Assembly: GCA_000350305.1 (NCBI GenBank)
Contig: CP002916.1
Span: 930,001-994,000 of the forward strand
DNA length: 64,000 bases
Origin: Thermoplasmatales archaeon BRNA1
Lineage (GTDB): Archaea > Thermoplasmatota > Thermoplasmata > Methanomassiliicoccales > Methanomethylophilaceae
Direction: 5' to 3'
Shown: positions 18,098-27,428 of the stretch, in pieces
Layout of the letters: the number at the start of each line of letters is the position of its first letter
How positions within the stretch are numbered: position 1 is the first letter of the stretch
Made by a program: the position numbers and the translations under genes
Notes under the pieces: model-generated
Databases searched by the model: none
What the model was told of the DNA's origin: nothing
Seen by the model: the letters and a program-made list of their open reading frames with translations, nothing else

Positions 18098-19311
18098 GCA
18101 GATACGACGAAGCCGACATCGAGGAGGCATTGAAGAAGAAGGCCGCCTACGGCGCGGACGTAGACCTCGATAAGTACGAGGAGGGGGACAAGGAGGTCGA
18201 GCAGATCGAGAACATCCGCGACACCCCCGAGGAACTCAGGAAGAGGATGATCAACGTCGGAGTCGAGGCGGACGACGACGGGAAGGAAGGAACCATCCTG
18301 TTCATCGACAACGCCATGAGTCACTGCTCCAACAAGGCGCAGGAGGGACTCATCATCATGAGCACCCAGAAGGCCCTGGAGACCTACTCCTGGGTTAAGG
18401 ACTTCTACTGGGCGTCCATGGATCCCACCAAGGACAAGTACACCGCCAAGACATATCAGGAGGAGTCCGACGGATACTTCGTGTACGTCAAACCGGGACA
18501 CCGCCTGAAGATGCCCGTCCAGACCTGCATGATGCTGGCGAAGAACAAATCCATCCAGAACCTCCACAACATCATCATCGTCGGAGACGATGCGTCCTGC
18601 GACATGGTCACCGGATGCACCACCGTCCACCACGCCAACGATTCCCTCCACGTGGGGGTCTCCGAGATGTACATCGGGAACAACGCGTCCCTGTCGTTCA
18701 CCATGGTCCACAGCTGGTCCAACCAGACCGCCGTCAGGCCCAGGACCAACGTCATCATGGGCAAGAACTCCAACTACGTGAACAACTACGTGGTGCTGGA
18801 CCCAGTCGGGACCATCCAGTCGTTCCCCAACGCGTTCCTCAACGGGGAGAACTCCAGGTGCAGCTTCAACACCATGTGCATCGCGCACGAGAACTCCAAC
18901 ATCGACACCGGAGGATGCGCGATCCTCAATGCCCCCAACACGGGAGCCGAGATCGTCAGCAGGAACATCTCCTACGGCGGCAAGATGATCGCCAGGGGGA
19001 AGCTCGTCGGCAACGCTCCGGGAGCTAAGGCCCACCTGGAGTGCAAGTCCATCATCCTAAAGGACGGAGGCATCACCCACGCCATCCCCGAGCTGGAAGC
19101 CACCTGCGCGGACGTCGACATGACCCACGAGGCGGCGGTCGGTAAGATCGCCCAGGACCAGATCGACTACCTCATGACCCGCGGCCTTTCCCAGGACGAG
19201 GCGGTCTCCATGATCGTGCGCGGATTCCTGGTCGGAGGCATCAGCGGACTGCCAACCAACCTCCAGTCCGAGATCGACGCCGCGATCGAGAAGGCCAACG
19301 AAGGCGACTGA
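18094..19311 (+). CDS. sufB: Fe-S cluster assembly scaffold SufB/SufD
   Basis: 405 residues, the archaeal-size SufB/SufD protein that pairs with SufC. An N-terminal helical segment is followed by the right-handed beta-helix core (repeating short strands such as AVRPRTNVIMGKNSNYVNNY and GAEIVSRNISYGGKMIARGK). The end, AVGKIAQDQIDYLMTRGLSQDEAVSMIVRGF, is the diagnostic SufB/SufD C-terminal motif. Archaea usually carry one such protein in a minimal SufBC system, and no second copy is seen here. Confidence 0.92.
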   Translation: MSRYDEADIEEALKKKAAYGADVDLDKYEEGDKEVEQIENIRDTPEELRKRMINVGVEADDDGKEGTILFIDNAMSHCSNKAQEGLIIMSTQKALETYSWVKDFYWASMDPTKDKYTAKTYQEESDGYFVYVKPGHRLKMPVQTCMMLAKNKSIQNLHNIIIVGDDASCDMVTGCTTVHHANDSLHVGVSEMYIGNNASLSFTMVHSWSNQTAVRPRTNVIMGKNSNYVNNYVVLDPVGTIQSFPNAFLNGENSRCSFNTMCIAHENSNIDTGGCAILNAPNTGAEIVSRNISYGGKMIARGKLVGNAPGAKAHLECKSIILKDGGITHAIPELEATCADVDMTHEAAVGKIAQDQIDYLMTRGLSQDEAVSMIVRGFLVGGISGLPTNLQSEIDAAIEKANEGD

Positions 19312-19324
19312 AACTTCACTCCCG

Positions 19325-19339
19325 GGCACTTCCCGTGCC
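19325..19339 (+). terminator. Hairpin after suf operon
   Basis: GGCAC-TTCCC-GTGCC, 13 nt after the sufB stop, followed by the pyrimidine-rich TGGCATCCTTTTCACTTTCC. Confidence 0.5.
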
Positions 19340-19374
19340 TGGCATCCTTTTCACTTTCCGACGTCTGGCACTGT

Positions 19375-20841
19375 TCAGTCTCTGTCCTTGCGGTCGAACA
19401 GTCCTCCGGTGATTATCGACTTCGCCCAGACGGAGGTCGGGGGCACCTCTTCCCCGAACGGAGTGTAGAACTTCCTGATCTCGGAGGAGAACAGCATGAC
19501 ACCGATAACCGCTATAGCGAGGGCGATGGAGACCGCCGGGCCTATCTCGAACATGGAGATATACTTCCCGGAGCTGAACGCGAAGGCCCCCAGGACCGAC
19601 AGGGCGGCGAAGGTGATGCAGGAGAAGGTGACCTTCTTCCACGCCGCGGGTTTTCTCGATGGGATCCCCGCCATGGAATACACTATCAGGACGAGGTTCA
19701 GGATGTAGAAGAACGTCATGAGGACCCTGGCCATGGCATCGTAGAAGTCCATGTCCGCCGGGAAGAACCCGTCCAGAGGTATGGAGTAATAATCCGGACG
19801 GTCGTAGATATCGCAGGCGATACCGAACAGCCTGAGCATGTTGACGGCGCAGACGACCAGGAAGAACAGCTCCGCGATGAGCAGTCCGCTGGGCATACGG
19901 CAGGACACGACATCCCTCCTGACGACCCTCGGAGAAGGCATGACGCGGTCGAACAACGAGCGGACCATCCCCTTGTCCTCCTTCACGACGGTGCGCTTGC
20001 CTTCCAGGACCTCAACCAGCTCCTGCTCGAACGTCCACTGCTTCTTGATGTGCGCGTTCATGCTGTCGAAGGCCAGGAAGACCAGGAACAGACCGAGGGT
20101 GACGATGGTCAGGATGATGTCGATGGCCACGTCGGTGCCGCTCTTCGCATTCATCCTGGGGACGTTTAACCCCTTCTCCCCCATGGCCTTCTGGAACTCC
20201 CTGGTGAACTCCCCCTGGCGGCTCTCGTGCCAATGGGGGTAGATCAGGATCTTGAGGATGCTCAGGAGGACGATGAGGGTACAGACCGCCCACCCCCCGA
20301 ATATGAAGACGGACGAGGAGCCTCCGAAACCGTCGAATCCGAGCCTGAAGATCGAGGGGTCGTCGTAGTATTCGGGGATGAAGAAGAAAAAGACCCAGAT
20401 GACGTAAACCGTGATCAGGATCAGAAGGAGTCTGATGACCGCGATCCATACGAACCCCCCTTCCTTCCTGCACTTCGCGTCGATACTCTTCATCGGGGAC
20501 GTCCTTGCCCCGCGGCTCTCCGCGATGCGGATGAGGTCCTCCCTCCAGCGGTCGTCGCGTATGGAGTGGTCGCGAAGCCTGTTGTACATGCAGTACGCGA
20601 CCGAGGATATCACCAGGCACTCGACGGGATAGAACACGAGGACGACGACCATCCCGAAGGAGCCTATGCTGTCAAGGTCGTCCAGGCCGTCAACCCTGAG
20701 GAAGGCCGCCACAGCGACGATGATCGGGAGGATCACCATGAGGAGCGTGACCTTGCCGTTAATGACGGTGTCATAGAGGTAACGGCGGGAAACGCAGTCG
20801 TGCAGGTCCTCCGTGGGGTCGCTGAGTCTGACGGTCTTCAT
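19375..20841 (-). CDS. Multi-pass membrane protein of unknown function
   Basis: About 488 residues from the ATG at 20841 (MKTVRLSDPTEDLHDC). The longer open frame running upstream would enter the tRNA-Ile region and is unlikely. There are about ten hydrophobic segments, in pairs separated by cytoplasmic stretches. One stretch (TIVTLGLFLVFLAFDSMNAHIKKQWTFE) resembles DUF4234-type membrane proteins. The halves look loosely similar, which may mean an internal duplication. No catalytic motif is evident. Confidence 0.65.
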   Translation of the reverse strand: MKTVRLSDPTEDLHDCVSRRYLYDTVINGKVTLLMVILPIIVAVAAFLRVDGLDDLDSIGSFGMVVVLVFYPVECLVISSVAYCMYNRLRDHSIRDDRWREDLIRIAESRGARTSPMKSIDAKCRKEGGFVWIAVIRLLLILITVYVIWVFFFFIPEYYDDPSIFRLGFDGFGGSSSVFIFGGWAVCTLIVLLSILKILIYPHWHESRQGEFTREFQKAMGEKGLNVPRMNAKSGTDVAIDIILTIVTLGLFLVFLAFDSMNAHIKKQWTFEQELVEVLEGKRTVVKEDKGMVRSLFDRVMPSPRVVRRDVVSCRMPSGLLIAELFFLVVCAVNMLRLFGIACDIYDRPDYYSIPLDGFFPADMDFYDAMARVLMTFFYILNLVLIVYSMAGIPSRKPAAWKKVTFSCITFAALSVLGAFAFSSGKYISMFEIGPAVSIALAIAVIGVMLFSSEIRKFYTPFGEEVPPTSVWAKSIITGGLFDRKDRD

Positions 20842-20922
20842 CCGTACCGCAATCCCCGAGGTCGGATAAATCACATTGCACAGAAAAGACCCAGGTCGGA
20901 AGAGAGTGTGAAAAACGTGCAG

Positions 20923-21000
20923 TGGTGGGCCCAACCGGATTTGAACCGGTGACCTTCCGATTATCAGTCGGACGCTCGAGCCGTGCTAAGCTATGGGCCC
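20923..21000 (-). tRNA. tRNA-Ile (GAU)
   Basis: 78 nt including an encoded CCA. The acceptor stem GGGCCCA pairs with TGGGCCC, discriminator A. The anticodon loop CTGATAA presents GAT. The T arm CCGGTTCAAATCCGG is canonical. No intron. Confidence 0.93.
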
Positions 21001-21099
21001 ACTTATTCTGCCCAATAGGCACATACGATATAAACGTTGTGGGCTGGCCGTCTGAAGCAGTCGAAAAGACATTTTAAGGGGCCCGCCGATTACAATCCG

Positions 21100-21570
21100 A
21101 TGGCAGCAGAATACGAAGAGGTCCAGGACTATTTCCAGCGCATACCTCTGCTGATTTTGGACGGTTGTCTGATAGCCACCGACGTCTTCATCGTCATCTG
21201 CTACCTGATGGATTGGGTGAAGGAGCTCTGGGAACCCGCCGTATGGATCGCCCTGTCCATCGCCGCCATGGTCTTCGCGCAGTTCTACAAGCTCCGCATC
21301 ACCCTGGGGGACGGTGCCATCACCGTCAGGACCATCAGGACACGCGTATACGCCTACGAGCGCATCATAGATGCCAAGAAGGGCGACATAGACATCATGA
21401 GGGACTACTCCGGATGGGGAAGGGGGAAGGTCAAGTTCCGCACCTACGCGGTCCCCGGGATCGAGGATGCCGTTTCTGTCAAACTCGCCGGAAGGGAGGT
21501 CCTCACCGTGACCACCGTTAACGTGGACGAGCTCTACGACCTCATCATCTCCCACAGGAGGGAGGATTGA
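21100..21570 (+). CDS. Small membrane protein with PH-like domain
   Basis: 156 residues. Two hydrophobic helices near the N-terminus (LLILDGCLIATDVFIVICYL and AVWIALSIAAMVFAQFY) precede a soluble beta-rich domain (ITLGDGAITVRTIRTRVYAYERI...). This arrangement resembles bacterial/archaeal PH-domain (bPH2) membrane proteins. Function is unknown. The stop TGA shares its last base with the ATG of the RNA-binding gene that follows, so the two are likely co-expressed. Confidence 0.65.
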   Translation: MAAEYEEVQDYFQRIPLLILDGCLIATDVFIVICYLMDWVKELWEPAVWIALSIAAMVFAQFYKLRITLGDGAITVRTIRTRVYAYERIIDAKKGDIDIMRDYSGWGRGKVKFRTYAVPGIEDAVSVKLAGREVLTVTTVNVDELYDLIISHRRED

Positions 21571-22028
21571 TGCAGGCCACCTTCCACTGGCTCCGCGTGG
21601 AGACATTCTGCTACGCGACCGAGAAGGAGGACCTCGTCGCCGAGACGTTCGCTTCCGTTTCCGGGACCGACGAGTTCCGCACCGACATCAGCGAGAGCGA
21701 GCACGGCAACCAGATGCTCATCCTCCAGGCCATGATGACCAAGCAGAGGGAGCAGGACGCCGTATTCGTCAACCTCGGTCAGAAGCTCACCGGGGAAATC
21801 TCCGAGAAGGCCGAGGACATGGTGGACGACGACTGCGTCTTCTACCTCAGACTCGACAAGCAGAAGGCCGTATGCGGCGAATACGCGATCGCACACCACG
21901 GGGACGTCATATCAGTCACTGGGAAGATCGCTTCAAATCCCGCCAGAAAGGAAATCGCCGTGGAGAACCTCAGGAAGTTCCTCGGAGGGCTCTTCTCCTC
22001 TCCGATCACTCCTCAGGCTTCTGAGTGA
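21570..22028 (+). CDS. Archaeal RNA-binding protein (COG1325 / exosome-associated type)
   Basis: About 152 residues. HWLRVETFCYATEKEDLV followed by alternating alpha/beta segments is typical of the archaeal RNA-binding family once annotated as a predicted exosome subunit (PF01877). The likely role is RNA metabolism or stable-RNA processing. I chose ATG 21570 with AGGAGGGAGG just upstream; TTG 21567 would be an alternative. Its 3' end overlaps the convergent CNNM gene by 23 bp. Confidence 0.65.
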   Translation: MQATFHWLRVETFCYATEKEDLVAETFASVSGTDEFRTDISESEHGNQMLILQAMMTKQREQDAVFVNLGQKLTGEISEKAEDMVDDDCVFYLRLDKQKAVCGEYAIAHHGDVISVTGKIASNPARKEIAVENLRKFLGGLFSSPITPQASE

Positions 22029-23289
22029 GGTCCTCGTCGATAACGAAAGTGACCTCCCTGATGCGGCGGTTCCTGATGGACTTGACGATCATCCTGACGT
22101 TGCCCGCATCCACCTCGTCCCCGACCTGGGGGATCCTCTGCTCCTTGTAATAGATGTAGCCGCCGACGCTGACCGAATCGTACTCGTCCTCGTCGAACCG
22201 CTGGCCCAACTTCTCCATGACCTCGAAGATGTTGGCGTCCCCCAGAACGGTGTAGGTGCCGTCGGGCTCCTTGGCGATGGGATACCTGACCACGTCCCCC
22301 TCGTCGTAGATCTCGCCCACGAGCTCCTCCAGGACATCCTCCATGGTGACCATTCCGACGGTGCCGCCGTAGTCATCGAGGACTATGGCGAGATGGAGCT
22401 TGGCCTTCTGGAGGTCGTTCAGTACGGTGGAGAGCATGGTGCTTGCGGGGACGAACTTCACCGGGCGGATGATGTCGGTGACCCTGAACTTCTTGCCCGC
22501 GGCATATTTGGAGAAGAAATCCTTCAGGAACACCGCGCCGATGACACGGTCGATGGTCCCCTCGTACACGGGGATACGGGAATACTGCGTCTCCGCGAAG
22601 ACCTCCTTCATGCTTTCCATGTCGATGGTCACGGGAACCGCGGTCATGTCCACTCTGGGGGTGCAGATCTCCTCCACGCGCTTGTCGTCGAACTCCATGG
22701 CGGACTTGATGAGTTCGGACTCGCTCTTCTCGAGGGTGCCTTCCTGCTGGATCTCGTCGATCATGACGGCGAGCTCGTCCTCGGTGATGGTTGGCTCCTC
22801 CACGCCGTCAGCTCCCGCCACACGGGAAACGCCGTGGGTGAGCTTCAGGAACACCCACGTGATGGGGGAGAGTATGACCATAACCCAATGGACAGTGCCG
22901 GACACCCTTATCGAGAACCTCTCGGCGTTCTTCTTGGCGAAGGTCTTCGGGGTGATCTCCCCGACGACAAGCAGGACTGTGATCATCAGCACTGTAGCGT
23001 AGATGACCCCCCACTCGGGCCCGAAGACCTCCGACAGGATGGCTGTACATATTGTGGAGGACGCGATGTTGACGATGTTGTTCCCCACGAGGATGGTGGT
23101 GAGGAACCTGTCGAAATCCTCGCTGTTCGCAAGGGCCCTTTGGACCTTGCGGTTCTCACCGTCGGGGTCCATGCTCTTGAGCCTTGTGCGCGACATGCTC
23201 GAATACGCGGTCTCTGTGGCGGAGAAGAAAGCGGACAGTGCCAGAAGCACAACCATCAGAAAGATCAGCACGATCGTTAGAAGTTCCAT
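22006..23289 (-). CDS. CNNM/CorC (TlyC-type) membrane transporter protein
   Basis: 427 residues. DUF21/CNNM transmembrane domain (four helices, residues 1-170, including FFSATETAYSSMSRTR), two CBS domains (about residues 200-325, with ICTPRVDMTAVPV and IVLDDYGGTVGMVTMEDVLEELVGEIYDE), then the CorC_HlyC C-terminal domain (SVGGYIYYKEQRIPQVGDEV). Members are implicated in Mg2+/Co2+ homeostasis. The hemolysin label of older annotations is not informative here. Confidence 0.9.
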   Translation of the reverse strand: MELLTIVLIFLMVVLLALSAFFSATETAYSSMSRTRLKSMDPDGENRKVQRALANSEDFDRFLTTILVGNNIVNIASSTICTAILSEVFGPEWGVIYATVLMITVLLVVGEITPKTFAKKNAERFSIRVSGTVHWVMVILSPITWVFLKLTHGVSRVAGADGVEEPTITEDELAVMIDEIQQEGTLEKSESELIKSAMEFDDKRVEEICTPRVDMTAVPVTIDMESMKEVFAETQYSRIPVYEGTIDRVIGAVFLKDFFSKYAAGKKFRVTDIIRPVKFVPASTMLSTVLNDLQKAKLHLAIVLDDYGGTVGMVTMEDVLEELVGEIYDEGDVVRYPIAKEPDGTYTVLGDANIFEVMEKLGQRFDEDEYDSVSVGGYIYYKEQRIPQVGDEVDAGNVRMIVKSIRNRRIREVTFVIDEDLTQKPEE

Positions 23290-23534
23290 TTCGACCTACA
23301 GACTCCGCCGGCCCGATAACGGGTCCCGAACTGACATATGTATCCAGTGCTGTAATAAATATTCTGGGCAGTAATCGGGCCGTGTAATACAGACCGTCTG
23401 CGAAGGGAATGACTCCGCACATGTGGAGATTATTGTCCCTGCCGGGTGCAGGATGATGTCTCGAAACCCCGAGTTTTCTTATTTATATTATAAGTTTTAA
23501 TATAACTAAGACGATTCCAAAACTAGGTAAGAAC
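23290..23534. promoter_or_regulatory. Divergent upstream region
   Basis: 245 bases between the divergent CNNM and PC4-like genes. A very AT-rich stretch at about 23471-23511 (TTTTCTTATTTATATTATAAG...) contains the TATA box of the PC4-like gene. Confidence 0.45.
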
Positions 23535-23762
23535 ATGCCCACCGAATTCAAGTACGAAATCGTAGAGAACATCGCGCTCCTCTCCGAGTCTTCCAAGGGA
23601 TGGAAGAAAGAGCTCAACCTCGTTTCCTGGAACGGCCGCGAGCCCAAGTACGACATCCGCGAGTGGTCCCCCGACGGATCCAAGATGGGAAAGGGAATCA
23701 CCCTCTCCGCGGAAGAGGCAGCCGTCCTCAAGAAGGCTCTTGAGGGCAGGTCCGACATCTGA
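23535..23762 (+). CDS. YdbC/PC4-like ssDNA-binding protein
   Basis: 75 residues: MPTEFKYEIVENIALLSES, then GWKKELNLVSWNGREPKYDIREW and KMGKGITLSAEEAAVLKKAL. This is the whole PC4/p15-like fold (four strands plus a helix) seen in bacterial YdbC, which binds single-stranded DNA and RNA. The likely role is transcription or ssDNA metabolism. It is monocistronic: its own TATA box, AAGAAC before the ATG and a strong hairpin after the stop. Confidence 0.8.
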   Translation: MPTEFKYEIVENIALLSESSKGWKKELNLVSWNGREPKYDIREWSPDGSKMGKGITLSAEEAAVLKKALEGRSDI

Positions 23763-23771
23763 ATCTCCTTA

Positions 23772-23788
23772 GCCCGGGTCTGCCGGGC
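23772..23788 (+). terminator. Intrinsic-type hairpin after PC4-like gene
   Basis: GCCCGG-GTCTG-CCGGGC followed by ATTCTTTTCC, 9 nt after the stop. Confidence 0.65.
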
Positions 23789-23849
23789 ATTCTTTTCCAT
23801 CATGCTTGTGACGGACAGATTCCCGTCAATGTTCTGAAAATAAAAAGGA

Positions 23850-23864
23850 GGGGCCTAGGGCCCC
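23850..23864 (-). terminator. Intrinsic-type hairpin after rubrerythrin
   Basis: On the minus strand GGGGCC-CTA-GGCCCC followed by TCCTTTTTATTTTC, 16 nt after the rubrerythrin stop. A good hairpin plus U-tract. Confidence 0.65.
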
Positions 23865-23880
23865 GCTGGGTTTGAAAGAA

Positions 23881-24420
23881 TCACCAGTTGTTGCCCTGGA
23901 TCTCGAAGTAGCTCTGGGGGTGCTTGCACACGGGGCAGACCTTGGGAGCTTCCTTTCCGACGTGGATGTGTCCGCAGTTGCGGCACTTCCAGACGACGAC
24001 CTCGTCCTTCTTGAAGACGACTCCGTCCTCGATGTTCTTGAGAAGCTGGAGGTACCTCTCCTCGTGGTGGGCCTCGATCTTTCCGACGGCCTCGAAGAGG
24101 TTGGCGATCTGGTCGAATCCCTCCTTGCGGGCGGTCTCGGCGAACTCCTTGTACATGGTGGTGTGCTCGTAGTTCTCTCCGGATGCGGCGTCCTTCAGGT
24201 TGGTGATGGTGTCGGGAACGCTTCCGTCGTGAAGAGCCTTGAACCAGATCTTGGCGTGCTCCTTCTCGTTCTCCGCGGTCTCCAGGAAGAGGTCGGCGAT
24301 CTGCTCGTAGCCCTCTTTCTTTGCCTGGGATGCGAAGTAGGTGTACTTGTTCCTGGCCTGGGACTCTCCGGCGAATGCTGCCTGGAGGTTAGCTTCGGTC
24401 TTGGATCCTTTTAGTTCCAT
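23881..24420 (-). CDS. Rubrerythrin
   Basis: 179 residues. Non-haem di-iron peroxidase that reduces hydrogen peroxide in anaerobes, with electrons from rubredoxin. The N-terminal ferritin-like four-helix bundle carries Glu ligands in [28 protein letters not shown] and [12 protein letters not shown]. The C-terminal rubredoxin-like Fe(SCys)4 site is [25 protein letters not shown]. The start is ATG 24420. The rubredoxins at 50.3-50.9 kb are possible electron donors. Confidence 0.95.
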   Translation of the reverse strand: MELKGSKTEANLQAAFAGESQARNKYTYFASQAKKEGYEQIADLFLETAENEKEHAKIWFKALHDGSVPDTITNLKDAASGENYEHTTMYKEFAETARKEGFDQIANLFEAVGKIEAHHEERYLQLLKNIEDGVVFKKDEVVVWKCRNCGHIHVGKEAPKVCPVCKHPQSYFEIQGNNW

Positions 24421-24541
24421 GATAATCCTCGTTACAATGTAGCGTTTCCTATCTAGTTAAGGATTATGTTTTGCGAAATCAAACGTTCCGAAACCTTCCT
24501 GGGACAGATATTTATTGCATCTTATGCATCCCTCCGGCATA

Positions 24542-25390
24542 ATGTCAAGCGCGTCCGGAATCATCGGTGGGCTGAAGTCCTCGCAGACCACGCTCAGGGG
24601 TCTGTCGTTCCATATGGATCTCCCCTACACCACCGATGAGATCAAGGGTCATCTCGTGGATATCATCGTGTCCAAGGAGGCCATAGCCCCGCTCCCGGTT
24701 GTCGTCTATTTCAACCGCGGGACCATGGCAAGGCACGCCAGGGCCGCGGCAGTTGACATGTGCCAGATGTTCGCAAAACGCGGATATGCGGTGATCAATG
24801 CCGACGTGCGCGCCATCGATTCGAAGACCCGCTTCGAGGACATCCTCGACGACATCAACAGGCTTCTCTGCTGGATTCCCACCGTTGCGGAAGAATACGG
24901 CCTCGACATGAACCGCGTGTATGCGGCAGGAACATTCAGAGGGTCTCCCCCCGCTCTGTGGGCCGCACTCATCTGCAACGGCAACCGCATCCGTGAACTG
25001 ATGGACGTCAAGGCTTTCCCAGATTACGAAATCAGAGGTCTGGGTCTTTTCAGTCCCGTGTATATGGGAACCGAACTGGACCACAAACTCGTGAAGGCGC
25101 TGAAGACCCTCTACAGGCAGAATCCAGAGCTTTTACAGGCCGCCATCCCCGCCAGGAACCACAACCTCGAGGTCCTCCCCCCGGTGTTCATCTCCGCCAG
25201 CGACCGCGAGCTCACCGCTTCCCCCGCCGAGAGGCTGAGGAGACTGCTCTCGAAGAACAGGGTCGACTGCGAGCTCATGATGTTCGAGAACGCATACCTC
25301 AGCAGGGGGTTCGCAGAGAAGGCCCCCATGTCCGCCGAATCCATCCGTTCGGTATCAAGGATGCTGATGTTCCTGGACAGCCGTCAGTGA
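24542..25390 (+). CDS. Alpha/beta-hydrolase-fold protein with degenerate active site
   Basis: 282 residues from ATG 24542. The core fold is visible: PVVVYFNRGT (strand and oxyanion turn), RGYAVINADVRA, then the nucleophile elbow region VYAAGTFRGSPPALWAA, the acid strand VFISASDREL, and the end FENAYLSRGF. In active S15/esterase relatives the elbow is GxSxG and the last loop carries His. Here the Ser position is Phe in GTFRG and the His position appears replaced (SRGF), while the Asp in ASDREL remains. Probably a non-catalytic or differently acting member. Its 3' end overlaps the TPR gene by 7 bp. Confidence 0.6.
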   Translation: MSSASGIIGGLKSSQTTLRGLSFHMDLPYTTDEIKGHLVDIIVSKEAIAPLPVVVYFNRGTMARHARAAAVDMCQMFAKRGYAVINADVRAIDSKTRFEDILDDINRLLCWIPTVAEEYGLDMNRVYAAGTFRGSPPALWAALICNGNRIRELMDVKAFPDYEIRGLGLFSPVYMGTELDHKLVKALKTLYRQNPELLQAAIPARNHNLEVLPPVFISASDRELTASPAERLRRLLSKNRVDCELMMFENAYLSRGFAEKAPMSAESIRSVSRMLMFLDSRQ

Positions 25391-26040
25391 CGCCCGAACA
25401 GCCTCTCCTTGAGGGATTTCTTGGGATTGCCGTCGGCGTCGAACTTCTCCCTCATGAGGCGTTCGTAATTGTTCCTGACCGAAAGATTGTTCGGCTTCAG
25501 ACGCAGGACCTCCTCGAGCTCGTGCTTCGCCTTGACGTAATCGCGCAGATCGTTTAGGAGGAGGACCGCATAGTCCTGATGGTATTCGTAGCGGTCGGGA
25601 TCGGCCCTGGTGGCCTTCTCGTAGTACTCAGCGCTCTTCTTGAAATCGGTCATCTGCTTGCGCAGGAACACGGCGTACTGGGCCGCAACGGCTGCATACT
25701 CCTTGGGATCCTTCCTCTTGGCCACAAGCGGCAGGAGGCGCTGGAAGATCTCATCGGTCTCCCTGTTGAACCTCTTGTTCTGCATCTTGATGGTGGTCAT
25801 CGCCTTGAGGGCATCGACGTTCTCAGGTTCCAGGTCCAGGACGATGTCCAGCTGGAAAAGTCCCTGGTTCTTGTCGTTTAGGGAATAGCAGTAGACACGG
25901 GCCAGCTCGATGCGGGGCGCGACGTTGTGGGGATCCTCCTGGAGGTATTTCTCCAGCGTATCGGCGGCACCCTGGGGGTTGCCGCTCTCCTCCTGTCTCC
26001 TCGCCTTGGCGATCGCATCGTATGCCGGGTCCTTGGCCAT
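25384..26040 (-). CDS. TPR-repeat protein
   Basis: 218 residues made mostly of tetratricopeptide helices. Recognisable repeats include ESGNPQGAADTLEKYLQEDP, LFQLDIVLDLEPENVDALKA, FKKSAEYYEKATRADPDRYE and AKHELEEVLRLKPNNLSVRN. No signal peptide, so cytoplasmic. It probably acts as a protein-interaction scaffold. The partner is unknown; it is co-oriented with the membrane protein upstream. Confidence 0.8.
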   Translation of the reverse strand: MAKDPAYDAIAKARRQEESGNPQGAADTLEKYLQEDPHNVAPRIELARVYCYSLNDKNQGLFQLDIVLDLEPENVDALKAMTTIKMQNKRFNRETDEIFQRLLPLVAKRKDPKEYAAVAAQYAVFLRKQMTDFKKSAEYYEKATRADPDRYEYHQDYAVLLLNDLRDYVKAKHELEEVLRLKPNNLSVRNNYERLMREKFDADGNPKKSLKERLFGRH

Positions 26041-26076
26041 GAACTGTAACCCGCATCCTCGGATAAAATGGTACGT

Positions 26077-27180
26077 TCACCTCAGGTCCTTCGCGCATCT
26101 GAAGTAGTACTCGATGAGGTCCCTGAACTTGGGATAGAAGGAGTTGACGTAAATGAACGAGACCAGGGATGACATCAGGAGCATGTAGAGCAGATATCCT
26201 ATGTAGGATGCCCCGATCCTGATGAAGTCCTCTCCAGTGAACAGGCACACCCACAGGAGTGTGAGGAACAGTGCCAGATAGAATCCCGCATGGAACAGCC
26301 TGTTCTTCATCCCCTTCCACAGGATGTACGGGCGGGGTGCATCGGAGTAGGCCTCGGCATTGAGGGAGTGCACGATGCTGACCGGAATGATCAGGGTGCA
26401 GATGAACAGGGACAGCATGGTCATGATGAACATCATGTCCACCAGGGTGATGGATTCCAGGAACACCGGGTTGAGGAACAGGTAGGATGCGATCACCAGA
26501 CCGACGATGACTGTGTACTTCATCAGGCGCATGAACAGCGCCTTATCGAACCCCTCGCACCTGTCGGGCTCTATGGTGACGTTTTTGACATCTATGATAT
26601 CAGGCACCATGAACATCTTCGTGGCGGTGCGCTTGAGCTTGCCGTCCCCGGGCTTCTCAAGAGAGAGAAGAATCCTGTGGTAATTATTGCCGAAGTAGGC
26701 GGTGACGACCTCTAGGATGCCGTAAGATGCGGTGACGATGATCAGGAATATGGCGTAGGTGCCAATCAGAACGGATGTCATGTCCGCTTCGTCCACCGCC
26801 CAGTTGATGATGTACAGGAAACCCGTGACGAACTTGTTGGGGCTGTCCTGATCGTCCCCAAACGATAACCAGAGGATGAGCCCTATCGCGGTGGCCAGAA
26901 TCACGCATACCAGAGTGATCTTCCAGCGGCCGAATGCACCCCTGCGGTTGACGGCCATGGCCGGAATCCCCAGGATCATGAAACCGGCAGTGTAGGAACA
27001 GCATAAGCTGTGCATGAAATGCCCGAATGTCATGGATCCCCTGAAGAACACGAAGAATATAACCAGGGAGAGAAGGCCGAATGCTATCACGAAAGCGGGG
27101 AAAATCCTCATCGTGAAGGCGTCTAGCCTGGCATGCGGGGCAGATATAGGAACGCCTGCATTGCCGTCCTCCTGTGCCAT
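26077..27180 (-). CDS. Multi-pass membrane protein of unknown function
   Basis: About 367 residues from ATG 27180 (MAQEDGNAG); an upstream ATG at 27213 would place the start over the TATA-like GTTTATAAA (27201-27209), so it is less likely. Six to eight hydrophobic segments, with a soluble loop of about 60 residues in the middle (NNYHRILLSLEKPGDGKLKR... to EPDRCEGFDK). No family recognised. Confidence 0.6.
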   Translation of the reverse strand: MAQEDGNAGVPISAPHARLDAFTMRIFPAFVIAFGLLSLVIFFVFFRGSMTFGHFMHSLCCSYTAGFMILGIPAMAVNRRGAFGRWKITLVCVILATAIGLILWLSFGDDQDSPNKFVTGFLYIINWAVDEADMTSVLIGTYAIFLIIVTASYGILEVVTAYFGNNYHRILLSLEKPGDGKLKRTATKMFMVPDIIDVKNVTIEPDRCEGFDKALFMRLMKYTVIVGLVIASYLFLNPVFLESITLVDMMFIMTMLSLFICTLIIPVSIVHSLNAEAYSDAPRPYILWKGMKNRLFHAGFYLALFLTLLWVCLFTGEDFIRIGASYIGYLLYMLLMSSLVSFIYVNSFYPKFRDLIEYYFRCAKDLR

Positions 27181-27428
27181 GGTATCGGATATATCGCTTC
27201 GTTTATAAAACAATGGAAAGCAGCCGGGAAATATGATTTTTCAGCATGCCCTTAATGTCTGTAGAGAGAACCCTTTGTCATGAGCAAATCCGGAGGTGAG
27301 TTCATGAATCAAAATCACCACCGACGAATCTTTTCATACTTAGATTCGACACTCCTGCATAACTTAATAATCCGCCTCAGCAATCATCGAATCGGACCGG
27401 GTAGACCGGACCAAAGAGGTAATGGAAA

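Noticed and set aside
19324-19340. Operator candidate before the membrane protein gene
   Set aside because: It is a simple hairpin at the end of the suf operon; better explained as a terminator.
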